Origin: Saxidomus purpurata
Taxonomy: Eukaryota > Mollusca > Bivalvia > Venerida > Veneridae
Assembly (NCBI GenBank): GCA_022818135.1
Contig: JAFMSR010000015.1
Location: 34,268,122-34,332,121, forward strand
DNA: 64,000 nucleotides
Reading direction: 5' to 3'
This document shows, one piece after another, positions 13,113-23,434 of this stretch. Every line of letters begins with the position of its first letter. Position 1 is the stretch's first letter. Made by a program: the position numbers and the translations under genes. The notes beneath the pieces were generated by a model, which saw only the letters and a program-made list of their open reading frames with translations, had not been told where the DNA came from and made no database searches.

Positions 13113-13182
13113 GCCGAAAATCGAACCAGGACCTCCGGATTGATAGTCCAGAGCGTTAACCACCCGGCGACTGCACCACCTA
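13113..13182 (-). repeat. tRNA-like SINE head
   Basis: On the minus strand the segment reads like a tRNA with an A-box-like GGGTGGTTAACGCTCTGG and a B-box-like GGTTCGATTTTC about 40 bases apart. A tail presumably follows toward 12905. It does not fold as an intact tRNA gene (acceptor pairing is poor), so it is a SINE head rather than a tRNA. Confidence 0.65.
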
Positions 13183-13885
13183 CCAGGAATATTCATAACA
13201 ATTCAATACATAAAAGTTCCCTTTCCATCAAACTCGAAGAAACATCACACAGACATAAACATGAAATATTAATGTGAATTTTAACGAAAGAAATATTGAA
13301 CTTTTCCGGATAACAACTTGTATTTACATACACTACGTAAAATAGCGTGCTTTCGGCAATACATGTACCAAGTTGATGAAAACGTTTTCAGTTAAACATT
13401 TAGATAATAAAACTGTAAAACTGAAGAAAGTGAGCGTGTCAAAATAGTATCTGTTTTGTTTCTCAATTTAATTATTCAATTTTACTGCTCTCAGTTCGTG
13501 GATTGGTTTATTGCAGAGCGTTACAGTAATATTACATTGTTTATAATTAATTGACCTCCTCCGTATCAATCACCAAGGGCAAGACTTTGATTTTGTTACA
13601 CAACTGCGAGAACGTGTAATTTATATATCAATCTTTAGAAGAAGCACGGAAATAGCATGATTTAGGAGACACTAATTATATCTTGTACTAGTATATCAAA
13701 GTGATATTGGAGAGAGCTATTGAGTTCTAGGAAACAATTTATTTACCAATATATATTTGCCCAGTATAAACATATAGTGTAGCGGTGGCGTGTAAAAATT
13801 ACAAACAGAAAAGAAAACGTTACCGTAACGAAGAGTAATCTTAACCCCCATAGTCTCCATAAAACAATATTTTACCAATTACACT

Positions 13886-14667
13886 GTCAAGCCACTGCAG
13901 GACATTTTGGTTTCAGAAAGACATTTGCAGGACTATCATTACGGTTCAATTGAAATGGTATGCGTAGTGACATAGAAAAATCGTGCAAGTATTGTGACAC
14001 CTGTGCACAAAGGAAACAATCCCCTCAGAAAGCTAAAGCACCCATGCAGATATACCACGATGTTCAACCAATAGAGCGCAATGCCATGCATATTCGAGGT
14101 CCGTATCCAGTCTCAAATAAGGGTATGTATGAATACTTCTGGTAGCCGACTACCTTACCATATGTCTTCAAGCCACACTTTAAAGAGCATTCAAGCCACT
14201 AAACTTATAAAAAGATTCATATCTGTTCTAGGATTACCACTTGACTTTTCTTTTGATCATGCCACAAAGTTTGAATGCAAAGTTTTCCAAGAAATGTGTC
14301 AGTTACTTAGCATACACAAACCTCGAACAATCGTCGGAAGATCAAGCTCAGACGGAATGACAGAACGCGTCAACCGTGTAATACAGAACATGATCACTGC
14401 ATTCATCGACAAAACCAAACGCAACTTGTAGTGTATATGTGTGTGTACATGATTGTGTGTGTGTGTCGTGTGTGTGTGCGTGTGTGTGTGTGTGTGTGTT
14501 TGTGGTGTGCACTTCTGGGTGCTGTGGGGTTCGTTTTGGGGAGGCTGCGTTTTTGGTACGTGGCATTCCCTGTTTGATATTATTTTTGTTTTTGTGCGAG
14601 AAATTACTTTTGTTAGCAATGGCATACTCACCAGTCTACACAGCAGCACTGGCTTCTCCCCCTCAAT
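13886..14667 (+). pseudogene. Ty3/gypsy integrase fragment, split by a retroelement insertion
   Basis: The conceptual product follows the integrase of the gypsy element at 57687-59001. A zinc-binding HHCC region starts at about 13886 (His-Cys, then GHFGFRKTF, an internal stop, then CKYCDTC). The core follows with RGPYPVSNKG, a frameshift near 14145, a region ending FECKVFQEM, and SSDGMTERVNR holding the catalytic Glu. The first catalytic Asp expected just before GPY is replaced (AMHIRGPY), so the enzyme would be inactive even without the breaks. The reading frame stops at 14431 where a retroelement tail is inserted, and resumes after 14592 with LLLLAMAYSP before a further frameshift. Upstream pol, gag and LTRs are absent. 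Confidence 0.85.
14432..14592 (+). mobile_element. Retroelement tail inserted in gypsy integrase
   Basis: A (GT)n block is followed by GTGCACTTCTGGGTGCTGTG, the GCGTTTTTGGTACGTGGCAT core and the TTATTTTTGTTTTT end, in the same order as 19700-19855. Removing it restores the integrase reading across the junction (Lys-Arg-Asn-Leu before, Cys-Glu-Lys-Leu after). A target duplication of at most three or four bases is ambiguous because host and insert share TTGT. Confidence 0.85.
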
Positions 14668-16345
14668 GATGTTTTCCTATATACATCTTTGTAAAACAAA
14701 TGACCCCCCGGAAATGGCCACTTTTGACCCAAGGGGCATAGTTTGAACAAACTTTGAAGAGGTCTACTAGGCAATGCTACATGCCAAATATCTAAACACT
14801 AGGCCTTGTGGTTTCAGAGATGAAGATTTTAAAAGTTTTTCCTATATAAGCCTATGCAAAACTAAGTGACCCCCGGCCAAGGTCAATTTTTATCCCAGGT
14901 GCATAATTTGAACAATCTTGGTAGAAGTTTAATTGACAATGATACATGCCAAATAATTAAGCTTTAGGCCTTGTGGTTTCAGAGAAGAATTTTTAAAAAG
15001 TTTTTTCCTATATTAGCCTATGTAAAACTAAGTGACCCCCCGTCCGGGGTCAATTTTGATCCAGGGGTCATAATTTGAACAATCTTGGTAGAGGTCCACT
15101 AGCAAATGCTTACATGCTTAATATCTTAGCTGTAGGCCTTGTGGTTTCAGAAGAGAGGAAGATTTTTTAAAGTTTTTTCCTATATTAGCCTATGTAAAAC
15201 TAAGTGACCCCCGTGCGAGGTCAATTTTGATCTGGGGTCATTATTTGAATAATCTTGGTGGAGTTCTAATAGCCAATGCCAAGTGACAAATATCTAAGCT
15301 CTAGGCCTTGTGGTTTCAGAGAAAAAGATTTTAATTTTATTTCCAATATAAGCCTATGTAAAACTGAGTGACCCCCTAAGTGGGGTCAATTTTGATCTCA
15401 AGGTCATAATTTGAACAATCTTGGTAAAGGTCCACTAGCCAATGCTACATGCCAAATATCTAAGCTCTAGGCCGTGTGGTTTCAGAGAAGATCTTAGTTT
15501 TGCCTATATAAGCCTATGCAAAACTAAGTGACCACCCGTGTAGGGTCAATTTTGACCCGGGGGTCATAATTTGAACAATCTAGGTAGAGGTCCACTAGAA
15601 AATGCTACATGCCAAATATCTGAGCTCTAGGCCTTGTGGTTTCAGAGGATATTTTTTAAGTTTTTCCTATTTGTTGCCATAGTAACCAGAGTTCTGCATT
15701 GAATGGAATTCTTTGAACAACTTTGATAGGACTTCATGCAAGGAACATCCCTGCAAATTCTCATCGACATTGGCCCAGTGGTTTCAGAGGAGATGTCGTT
15801 TGAAGGAAATGATGGACGGACGTACGACATACTACGGACGCCGGACAGAATGCGATCCTAATAGCGATCCTTCGAAATAATAATATTGGTAGAGGTCTAC
15901 TAGACGATGCTACATGCCAAATATCTAAACTCTAGGCCTAGTGGTTTCAGAGAAGATTTTTAAAGTTTTTCCTATATTATCCTATGCTAAACGAAGTAAC
16001 CACCCGCGCGGGGTCAATTTTGACCAGGGGGTCATAATTTTAACAATCTTGGTGGAGGTCTAGACGTAGCCAATGCTACATGCCAAATATCTAAGCTCTA
16101 GGCCTTGTGGTTTCAGAGATGAAGATTTTTAAAAAAATCGTATTTGTTGCCATAGCAACCAGAGTTCTGCACGGCATGGAGTTCTTTGAACAGTTTTGGT
16201 AGAGCCTCATGCAAGGAACATCCCAGCAAAAATTATCAACATTGGCCTAGTGGTTTCCGAGGAGATGTCATTTGAATCAAAATGTTGACAGACGACGGAC
16301 AATCATCCATCAAAAAGGCTCACCATGTCGAAGCCAGGTGAGCTA
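14668..16345 (-). mobile_element. AGCTCACC-type repeat with ~165-bp internal units
   Basis: On the plus strand it ends CCAGGTGAGCT at 16344, the inverse of the 9597 start. The body consists of units of about 163-169 bases marked by AGGCCTTGTGGTTTCAGAG (for example near 14801, 14966, 15134, 15303 and 15467), each holding AAACTAAGTGACCCCC and GGGTCATAATTTGAACAATC. There are two terminal modules with TTTGTTGCCATAGCAACCAG (near 15660 and 16141) and GGACGGAC. Two element ends occur (about 15840 and 16345), suggesting an internal duplication. It is non-coding. Confidence 0.85.
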
Positions 16346-17666
16346 ATTAAAAATTACAATACATTTCAAATGAAAGACACTGGTAATGATTATTTTATGA
16401 TATTGGGAAATCTCATATATTTAGTATCTGTTGTTATTAGATACTGTTGAGTATATTTAAAAATACATTTTACCTGTTGTTCGTGACAGAATGTCTGTTT
16501 AAACAGACTTTTTATTATATTGAGTAAACTCCTGCATACAGTAGAGAATTAAGTCCATGTCAAGACTTGTAATCTTAAGAAAGATATACAAATAGTAGTG
16601 TTATGAACAGGACATTAAATTGAATGCAGAATGCCTACAGACTTTCTGTTTTCTGTACAAAGTAGACACAGACAATGAATCTTACGTAAAATCGGTACAG
16701 AAAGTATTTTATTGTCTGTACAGGATCGTAATGAACGAGATTTTTGTCTGTGCAGATTATTGTATCAGACAGAAGTTGCTTTTTTCAGTTGTATATGACA
16801 GATTTTTAGTACTTTCGTTTATTCAGATTATGGTCATGTTTTGGTTTACATCTATGACAGGAACTAGCAAAAAAAATCAATAATACATTGCGACAAATGG
16901 CCACCAGTGAAAAGTTTACACATGTTTATTCAGATAAAATGACTTAAATCTGCAAAAATACATGAAGTTAAATGAAGGTTGAATCTGCAAAAATACATGA
17001 AGTTAACTAAAGGTATTTTGCAGAATAATGTAGAAATTTGTATGCTACAAGTTGCAATAGGATTTCTCAACGTGGAACATTGGGCTGTATTCCATTTAAA
17101 CATATTTTCCTCTAAGTTATTATTTGCAGTGATACGTGCTGTAGACTCGTCTGTATTATTATGTAAATGTCATCACGTGTTATCTTCAATAAATTATAGT
17201 GTGAATGTAAAACTGTGTGTTCTTCCTTTCTCAAGAAAGCTCCCTGTCCATAATTGAGCTTGAACCAATAGCCTGAATAAATATTACATATTATTGTACC
17301 TCACTTTTGTCTACAATGGTAAAATCCCATTACCCGAAAGAGATATTTTGACTAACAGAAACATTTTAAACCTTTTTGACACGTGACCAAGCGAAAATTG
17401 ACTGTCAGGTCATGTGATCGCAGTGATATTTTGAAAGTCATATAAGGGCAAATAACTGCTTCAATACTTTAGTTAAATCATGACGCGATTGTCTCCCTTG
17501 TACAAATACAGCAGTTACGTCACTATTCAATGGGTACACAAAAACATCAAATGAACAGTCAAATACAATAAAAAATAGTTTTCGAAGGAATTTAATTAGC
17601 ACTGTTAACAGTGGACTTTTGTTCTTCCTGATATATGTGATATTTCGTTTACCTTGTTCAACTAAA

Positions 17667-17925
17667 GCTGCTCGCTCTCAGATTTTGGTAAAAAAACTAA
17701 GTTCTTCAAACTGTATAAAAACAAAAATAATATCAAACAGGGAATGCCACGTACCAAAAACGCAGCCTCCCCAAAACGAGCCCCACAGTATGTAAATAAC
17801 ATATTTTAGATCATATGGTGATATAAAAAGGCTCCAGTATAAATTCATCTCACGTACATCTTTAAATTTCGAAAAATACGCTACCAAATTCAAAAGCGTT
17901 GCAAACGCTTTTGAAATTTCAATAT
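17667..17925 (+). mobile_element. Foldback element, left arm only
   Basis: It starts AGCTGCTCGCTCTCAG and runs through the arm landmarks ACGCTACCAAATTCAAAAGC and TTTGAAATTTCAATAT, then stops matching the family near 17925. The right arm is missing. It is interrupted by the tail insertion at 17717-17788. Confidence 0.75.
17717..17788 (-). mobile_element. Retroelement tail with an empty site in the window
   Basis: The tail (AAAAACAAAAATAATATCAA through GAGCCCCACAG) sits in the foldback arm between CAAACTGTAT and TATGTAAATAAC. The duplicated block has the uninterrupted sequence CAAACTGTATGTACATAAC at about 21343, so this is a clean filled/empty pair. The target duplication is TAT or GTAT. Confidence 0.9.
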
Positions 17926-17977
17926 TAAATGTTACTTGGTTTTTGAAGTGGTATATGGGGATGTATTATCCGCCTAG

Positions 17978-18171
17978 ACTTCTGGGTGCTGTGGGGCTCG
18001 TTTTAGGGAGGCTGCGTTTTTGGTACGTGGCATTCCCTGTTTGATATTATTTTTGTTTTTATATAAACACAAAAACAAAAAAACAAAAATAATATCAAAC
18101 AGGGAATGCCACGTACCAAAAACGCAGCCTCCCCAAAACGAGCCCCACAGCACCCAGAAGTGCACACCACC

Positions 18172-18214
<43 letters not shown>
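17978..18214. mobile_element. Two retroelement tails in inverted, 3'-to-3' arrangement
   Basis: A plus-strand tail (17978-18060) is followed after about 17 bases by a minus-strand tail (18078-18161) plus its (CA)n block (to 18214). The two make a near-perfect inverted repeat of roughly 80 bases that would form a long hairpin. The assembly gap starts 30 bases later, so this structure may have contributed to assembly failure. Confidence 0.85.
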
Positions 18215-18217
<3 letters not shown>

Positions 18218-18243
18218 ACCCGAGCCGTTAGGCGAGGGTAATA

Positions 18244-18743
18244 NNNNNNNNNNNNNNNNNNNNNNNNNNNNNNNNNNNNNNNNNNNNNNNNNNNNNNNNN
18301 NNNNNNNNNNNNNNNNNNNNNNNNNNNNNNNNNNNNNNNNNNNNNNNNNNNNNNNNNNNNNNNNNNNNNNNNNNNNNNNNNNNNNNNNNNNNNNNNNNNN
18401 NNNNNNNNNNNNNNNNNNNNNNNNNNNNNNNNNNNNNNNNNNNNNNNNNNNNNNNNNNNNNNNNNNNNNNNNNNNNNNNNNNNNNNNNNNNNNNNNNNNN
18501 NNNNNNNNNNNNNNNNNNNNNNNNNNNNNNNNNNNNNNNNNNNNNNNNNNNNNNNNNNNNNNNNNNNNNNNNNNNNNNNNNNNNNNNNNNNNNNNNNNNN
18601 NNNNNNNNNNNNNNNNNNNNNNNNNNNNNNNNNNNNNNNNNNNNNNNNNNNNNNNNNNNNNNNNNNNNNNNNNNNNNNNNNNNNNNNNNNNNNNNNNNNN
18701 NNNNNNNNNNNNNNNNNNNNNNNNNNNNNNNNNNNNNNNNNNN
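18244..18743. other. Assembly gap (500 N)
   Basis: Exactly 500 unknown bases, a conventional size for a gap of unknown length. The 5' part of the retroelement open reading frame that emerges at 18744 is presumably inside or absent. Confidence 1.
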
Positions 18744-19266
18744 TTATAACAATGTTATACATACCAAAATTTATGACAAGAGGGATGATTTTAATTTTAG
18801 TATTGTAAATTTCCCCCATTTGGATGGGGATGTACCTCATGCTACATCTTATGGGGTATACATTTCTCAGTTAATTCGGTTTGCCAGAGCGTGTAGTCAT
18901 GTTGAGGATTTCAATGAACGTAATCAATATATTACAAATAAACTTCTTCAACAGGGCTACCGTTATTACAAATTGCGTAAATATTTTGCTAAATTTTACT
19001 ATCGTAATTCTGATTTGGTTTTGAAATTCAATAGTAATCTAAAGACTCCTCTGCGAGAAGGTATTTCAAAACCCGATTTTTATGGGGATGTGGTTTACAA
19101 ACTTCGTAAGATTTTGGGTCATGGCAATTTTCCAACTGTATTTGCTAAAATTATAAAACGTTTTGTTAAAAGAGGTTACGACCCAACTGTTTTGAGACAC
19201 ACCGCATGTTTGGTGTTCAACCCGTTTACAGTTGGACGCTATGCTTCCCTCTTTGATTGTGTCTGA
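18744..19266 (+). pseudogene. C-terminal part of a retroelement reverse-transcriptase-type protein, 5' end lost in gap
   Basis: The frame is open from the gap edge to a TGA at 19264-19266, about 173 residues. It includes KIYDKRDDFNF, the block LDGDVPHATSYGVYISQL, RFARACSH, GYRYYKLRKYFAKFYYR and RHTACLVFNP near the end. I recognise these phrases as the region downstream of the reverse transcriptase catalytic core in a retroelement protein family widespread in marine invertebrates. The catalytic YxDD region would lie upstream, in the gap. No frameshift is visible, so this is the best preserved copy here. The exact clade is not determinable from this part. A tRNA-independent, 3'-tail-primed lifestyle is inferred from the truncated copies. 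Confidence 0.75.
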
Positions 19267-19857
19267 CGGAAGAGGGGGAGGACTCTGTGATGGGCAGTTT
19301 TTAAATCCCACTGGGACGAAGCTGTTTTGATTTCTGTCCTCTGGCCTGTTTCGTCGGGCCCTTAAGGGTGTTTCTCTTGGTGCTCCTCCTTCTGCAAAGG
19401 CATTGAGTACATACGTTTTTTGGTTCTCAAGGTTTGCTTTTTATATATTTATACACGAGCATTTTTGTGTTTTACATACCATGCCTTTTGTTTCCATTGC
19501 GTGTGTTAGAGATTCACCTAGCAGGGATTACTTTTATTTACACTGTCCTGTGACTTTGGAACATGGTGGGGGTAAGAGTGAGGTTGGGTGCGCACCATAA
19601 ACCGGTTTAAGCTCCCCAGTGGTGTTTTTGCCACTGACCGTTCCAAGGCGGTGCCCCACTGTGTTCCTTTAATTGTTCGTTTTGTCCTCGTGTGTTTGCT
19701 TTGTATGCGTGTGTGTGTGTGTGTACGTGTGTGTGCGTGCGTGCGTGCGCGTGTGTGTGTGTGTGTGTGTACTTCTGGGTGCTGTGGGGCTCGTTTTGGG
19801 GAGGCTGCGTTTTTGGTACGTGGCATTCCCTGTTTGATATTATTTTTGTTTTTAACA
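19267..19857 (+). mobile_element. 3' untranslated region and tail of the same retroelement
   Basis: After the stop codon come about 320 bases of unique sequence, then the block GGTTTAAGCTCCCCAGTGG through TTGTTCGTTTTGTCCTCGTG (about 19603-19695). Next is a GT-rich microsatellite (about 19707-19770), CTTCTGGGTGCTGTGGGGCT, the core TTTGGTACGTGGCATTCCCT and the terminal GATATTATTTTTGTTTTT. All the short tail copies in this window are subsets of this segment and end at the same 3' point. This defines the orientation and end of the family and shows that the microsatellite is part of the transcript. Confidence 0.85.
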
Positions 19858-21490
19858 ATCTTGGTGGAGGTCTAGACGTAGCCAATGCTACATGCCAAAT
19901 ATCTAAGCTCTAGGCCTTGTGGTTTCAGAGATGAAGATTTTAAAACGGACGACGGACAATCATCCATCAAAAAGGCTCACCATGTCGAAGCCAGGTGAGC
20001 TAATTAATTTAGTATCTGTTGTTATTAGATACTGTTGAGTATATTTAAAAATACATTTTACCTGTTGTTCGTGACAGAATATCTGTTTAAACAGACTTTT
20101 TATTATATTGAGTAAACTCCTGCATACAGTAGAGAATTAAGTCCATGTCAAGACTTGTAATCTTAAGAAAGATATACAAATAGTAGCGTTATGAACAGGA
20201 CATTAAATTGAATGCAGAATGCCTACAGACTTTCTGTTTTCTGTACAGAGTAGACACAGACAATGAATCTTACGTAAAATCGGTACAGAAAGTATTTTAT
20301 TGTCTGTACACGATGGTAATGAACCAGATTTTTGTCTGTGCAGATTATTGTATCAGACAGAAGTTGCTTTTTTCAGTTTTACATGACAGATTTTTAGTAC
20401 TTTCGTCTATTCAGAATATGGTCATGTTTTGGTTTACATCTATGACAGGAACTAGCAAAAAAGATCAATAATACATTGCGACAAATGGCCACCAGTGAAA
20501 AGTTTTACACATGTTTATTCAGATAAAATGACTTAAATCTGCAAAAATACATGAAGTTAAATAAAGGCTGAATCTGCAAAAATACATGAAGTTAACTAAA
20601 GGTATTTTGCAGAATAATGTAGAAATTTGTATGCTACAAGTTGCAATAGGATTTCTTAACGTGGAAAATTGGGCTGCATTCCATTTAAACATATTGTTCC
20701 TCTAAGTTATTATTTGCAGTGATACGTGCTGTAGACTCGTCTGTATAGTTATTATGTAAATGTCATCACGTGTTGCACGAGTTTATTGTTACCATCTATG
20801 ATTATTGAATCTCTTCAATAAATTATAGTGTGAATGTAAAACTGTTTTTTTTCCTTTCTCAAGAAAGCTCCCTGTCCATAACTGAGCTTGAACCAATAGC
20901 CTGAATAAATATTACATATTATTGTACCTCAATTTTTGTCTACAATGGTAAAATCCCATTACCCGAAAGAGATATTTCATATTATTATTATATCAGAAAC
21001 AATTTCAACCTTTTTGACACGTGACCAAGCGAAAATTGACTGTCAGGTCATGTGATCGCAGTGATATTTTGAATGTTATATAAGGGCAAATAACTGCTTC
21101 AATATTTTAGCTAAATCATGACGTGATTGCCTCCCTTGTACAAATACAGCGGTTACGTCACTATTCAATGGGTACACAAAAACATCAAATGAACAGTCAA
21201 GTACAATAAAAAAACAGTTTTCGAAGGAATTTAATTAGCATTGTTAACAATGGAATTTTGTTCTTCCTGATATATGTGATATTTCGTTTACCTTGTTAAA
21301 CTTGTTCAACTCAAGTTGCTCGCTCTCAGATTTTTCTTCAAACTGTATGTACATAACATATTTTAGATCATATGGTGATATAAAAAAGGCTCCAGTATAA
21401 ATTCATCTCACGTACATATCTAAGTTTCGAAAAATACGCTACCAAATTCAAAACCGTTGCAAACGCTTTCGAAATTTCAATATAAACATA
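19853..21490. repeat. Segmental duplication, copy 2
   Basis: Partner of 16030-17925. Its left edge abuts the 3' end of the retroelement exactly (TTTTTGTTTTT then AACAATCTTGGTGG), and the AGCTCACC piece is internally shortened (end CCAGGTGAGCT at 20001). It retains the empty site for the 17717 insertion and a complete-ended foldback element (21309-21644). Confidence 0.85.
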
Positions 21491-21644
21491 TAGTGTAGCG
21501 GTCCGTGTAACCGACCTTATCAATCGATTTCTCCAATTCCTACCTAGAGTTTTGCTTATTTTTTTTATTCTAGCTTTTAGTTTTATATTTATGAATAAGA
21601 ATGACATTTTTTTTTTTCAACGGTAACTGAGAGCGAGCAGCTTT
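21309..21644 (+). mobile_element. Foldback element, short right arm
   Basis: The left end is GTTGCTCGCTCTCAG and the right end CTGAGAGCGAGCAGCT, true inverted repeats. The left arm contains AACATATAGTGTAGCGG. The middle includes TTTATGAATAAGAATG, shared with 24452-24925. The right arm is reduced to about 25 bases. Confidence 0.8.
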
Positions 21645-22411
21645 AGATGAATTTAAAACATTTTAAAACTTTTTTATGTACATGTACTTGATTTTGTTCG
21701 GTATAATAAAATAAATATGATGTGTGACATTGATACATGTATTTTTTACGCATCGGGTAACATTCTGCTCTCGGGTTTACAATATCAATGTCACACATGC
21801 TGCCGTATGATATTTATATATCATACAATGTAACAACTGTCCGGGTTAGAGGCAGGCTGACAGGCGTGACAATATGTAGATTAATTCATTACCAACTGCA
21901 AAGAGAAGATACGCATATCCCTTGTTTCTTCGCATGGGACCGGATCACCTTATACTCTTTGTTCCAATTAATGTAGCTTTGTCACGTCTTTTCAGATAAA
22001 AGATGATAATTTGTTACATTCCATTCACTCTTCAATTACCTCAGGCAAATTTGTCACAATGTGTATCTAATTGTAATCGAAATTTTCCGATAAGACAACT
22101 TTCGTTTTAGTAGACAATGTCAAGCAATTATATTTATATATGCGTTGCCAGGCAACCGCCGCTGTCAGAGCGTGCTTTAACAAGAATATACTGCATGATA
22201 AATTTTGTAGGAAAATCACATTTAGTTTGCTTACAGCATGTTACAGTGTATGTCAACAAAGTGCGACAGGCATGTTTGCTCCGGCTATAATCAAAGATTA
22301 AGGTATCATCATACTGTAAAAATGTCATTGCAGAACATGTTTTATTACAAAGGTGTTATACATTGCTCCACTTGCCTGGTGGAAGATCACTAGATCATGT
22401 TTTATACAATA
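21645..22411. other. No gene seen; one small hairpin
   Basis: A 16-bp perfect inverted repeat (21720-21735 and 21783-21798, ATGTGTGACATTGATA) encloses 47 bases. Nothing else was recognised on either strand. Confidence 0.5.
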
Positions 22412-23397
22412 GGTTTTCCTATATACGTCTTTGTAAAACAAGTGACCCCCCCCCCCCCAGGGCAGGGTCAATTTTGACCCCAGGGGCATAATTTGAAGAG
22501 ATCTACTAGACAATGCTTCATGCCAAATATCTAAGCTCTAGGCCTTGTGGTTTCAGAGAAGATTTTTAAAGTTTTTCCTATATAAGCCAATGTAAAACTT
22601 AGTGACACCCCGTGCGGGGTCAATTTTGATCCAGGGGTCATAATTTGAACAATCTTGGTAGAGGTCCACTAGTCAATGCTACATGCCAAATATCTAAGCT
22701 CTAGGCCTTATGGTTTCAGAGAAGATTTTTAAAGTTTTTGCTATATATTAAGCCTATGCAAAACTAAGTGACCACCCGTGCGGGGTCAGTTTGACCCTGG
22801 GATCATAATTTGAACAATCTTGGTAAAGGTCCACTAGACAATGCTACATGCCAAATATCTAAGCTCTAGGCCTTGTGGTTTCAGAGAAGAAGATTTTCCT
22901 ATATAAAGCCTATGTAAAACTAAGTGACAACCCCCGCGGGGTCAATCTTGACCCAGGGGTCATAATTTGACCAATCTTGGTAGAGGTCCACTAGACAATG
23001 CTACATGCCAGATATCTAAGCTCTAGGCCTTGTGGTTTCAGAGAAGATTTTTAAAGTTTTTCTTATATAAAGCCTATGCAAAACTTAGTGAGCACCCCCA
23101 CTGGGTCAATTTTGACCCGGGGGCCATAATTTGAACAATCTTGGTAGAGGTCCACTAGACAATGCTACATGCCAAATATCTAAGCTCTAGGCCTTGTGGT
23201 TTCAGAGATGAAGATTTTAAAAGATTTTTCTATTTGTTGCCATAGCAACAGAGTTCTGCATGAAATGGAATGCTTTGAACAATTTTGGTAGAGCTTCATG
23301 CAACGAACATTCCTGCATAGTTTTATCAGCATTGGCCTAGTGGTTTCAGAGGAGATGTCATTTGAATCAAAATGTTGACGGACGACGGACAATCCAC
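22412..23397 (-). mobile_element. AGCTCACC-type repeat, truncated
   Basis: Five units with the AGGCCTTGTGGTTTCAGAG marker at about 163-base spacing, then the TTGTTGCCATAGCAAC module and GACGGACGACGGAC, after which the final CAGGTGAGCT is missing. A C-run at about 22447-22459 precedes the first GGGTCA. Confidence 0.8.
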
Positions 23398-23434
23398 TGG
23401 CACCAGAGAACTGAAATGCCCGGTAATTTTAACA

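Larger units (their letters stand above)
16030..17925. repeat. Segmental duplication, copy 1
   Basis: This block matches 19853-21490 in the same orientation over nearly its whole length, including the distinctive GGTCTAGACGTAGCC at its start and long shared stretches from TTTAGTATCTGTTGTTATTAG onward. Differences are scattered substitutions, small indels and a ~70-base segment present only here (about 16346-16417). It contains part of an AGCTCACC repeat, a foldback element from 17667 and a tail insertion that copy 2 lacks. Paired short open frames (16620-16883 and 20208-20471) differ mostly at amino-acid-changing positions and look non-coding. Confidence 0.85.

Noticed and set aside
17974..18840. 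A 288-codon minus-strand frame
   Set aside because: Most of it is translated N from the assembly gap, joined to GT-repeat sequence.
16620..20471. Two homologous 87-codon frames (16620-16883 and 20208-20471)
   Set aside because: They are the same stretch of a segmental duplication. Most differences change the amino acid, which is the pattern expected of non-coding DNA.
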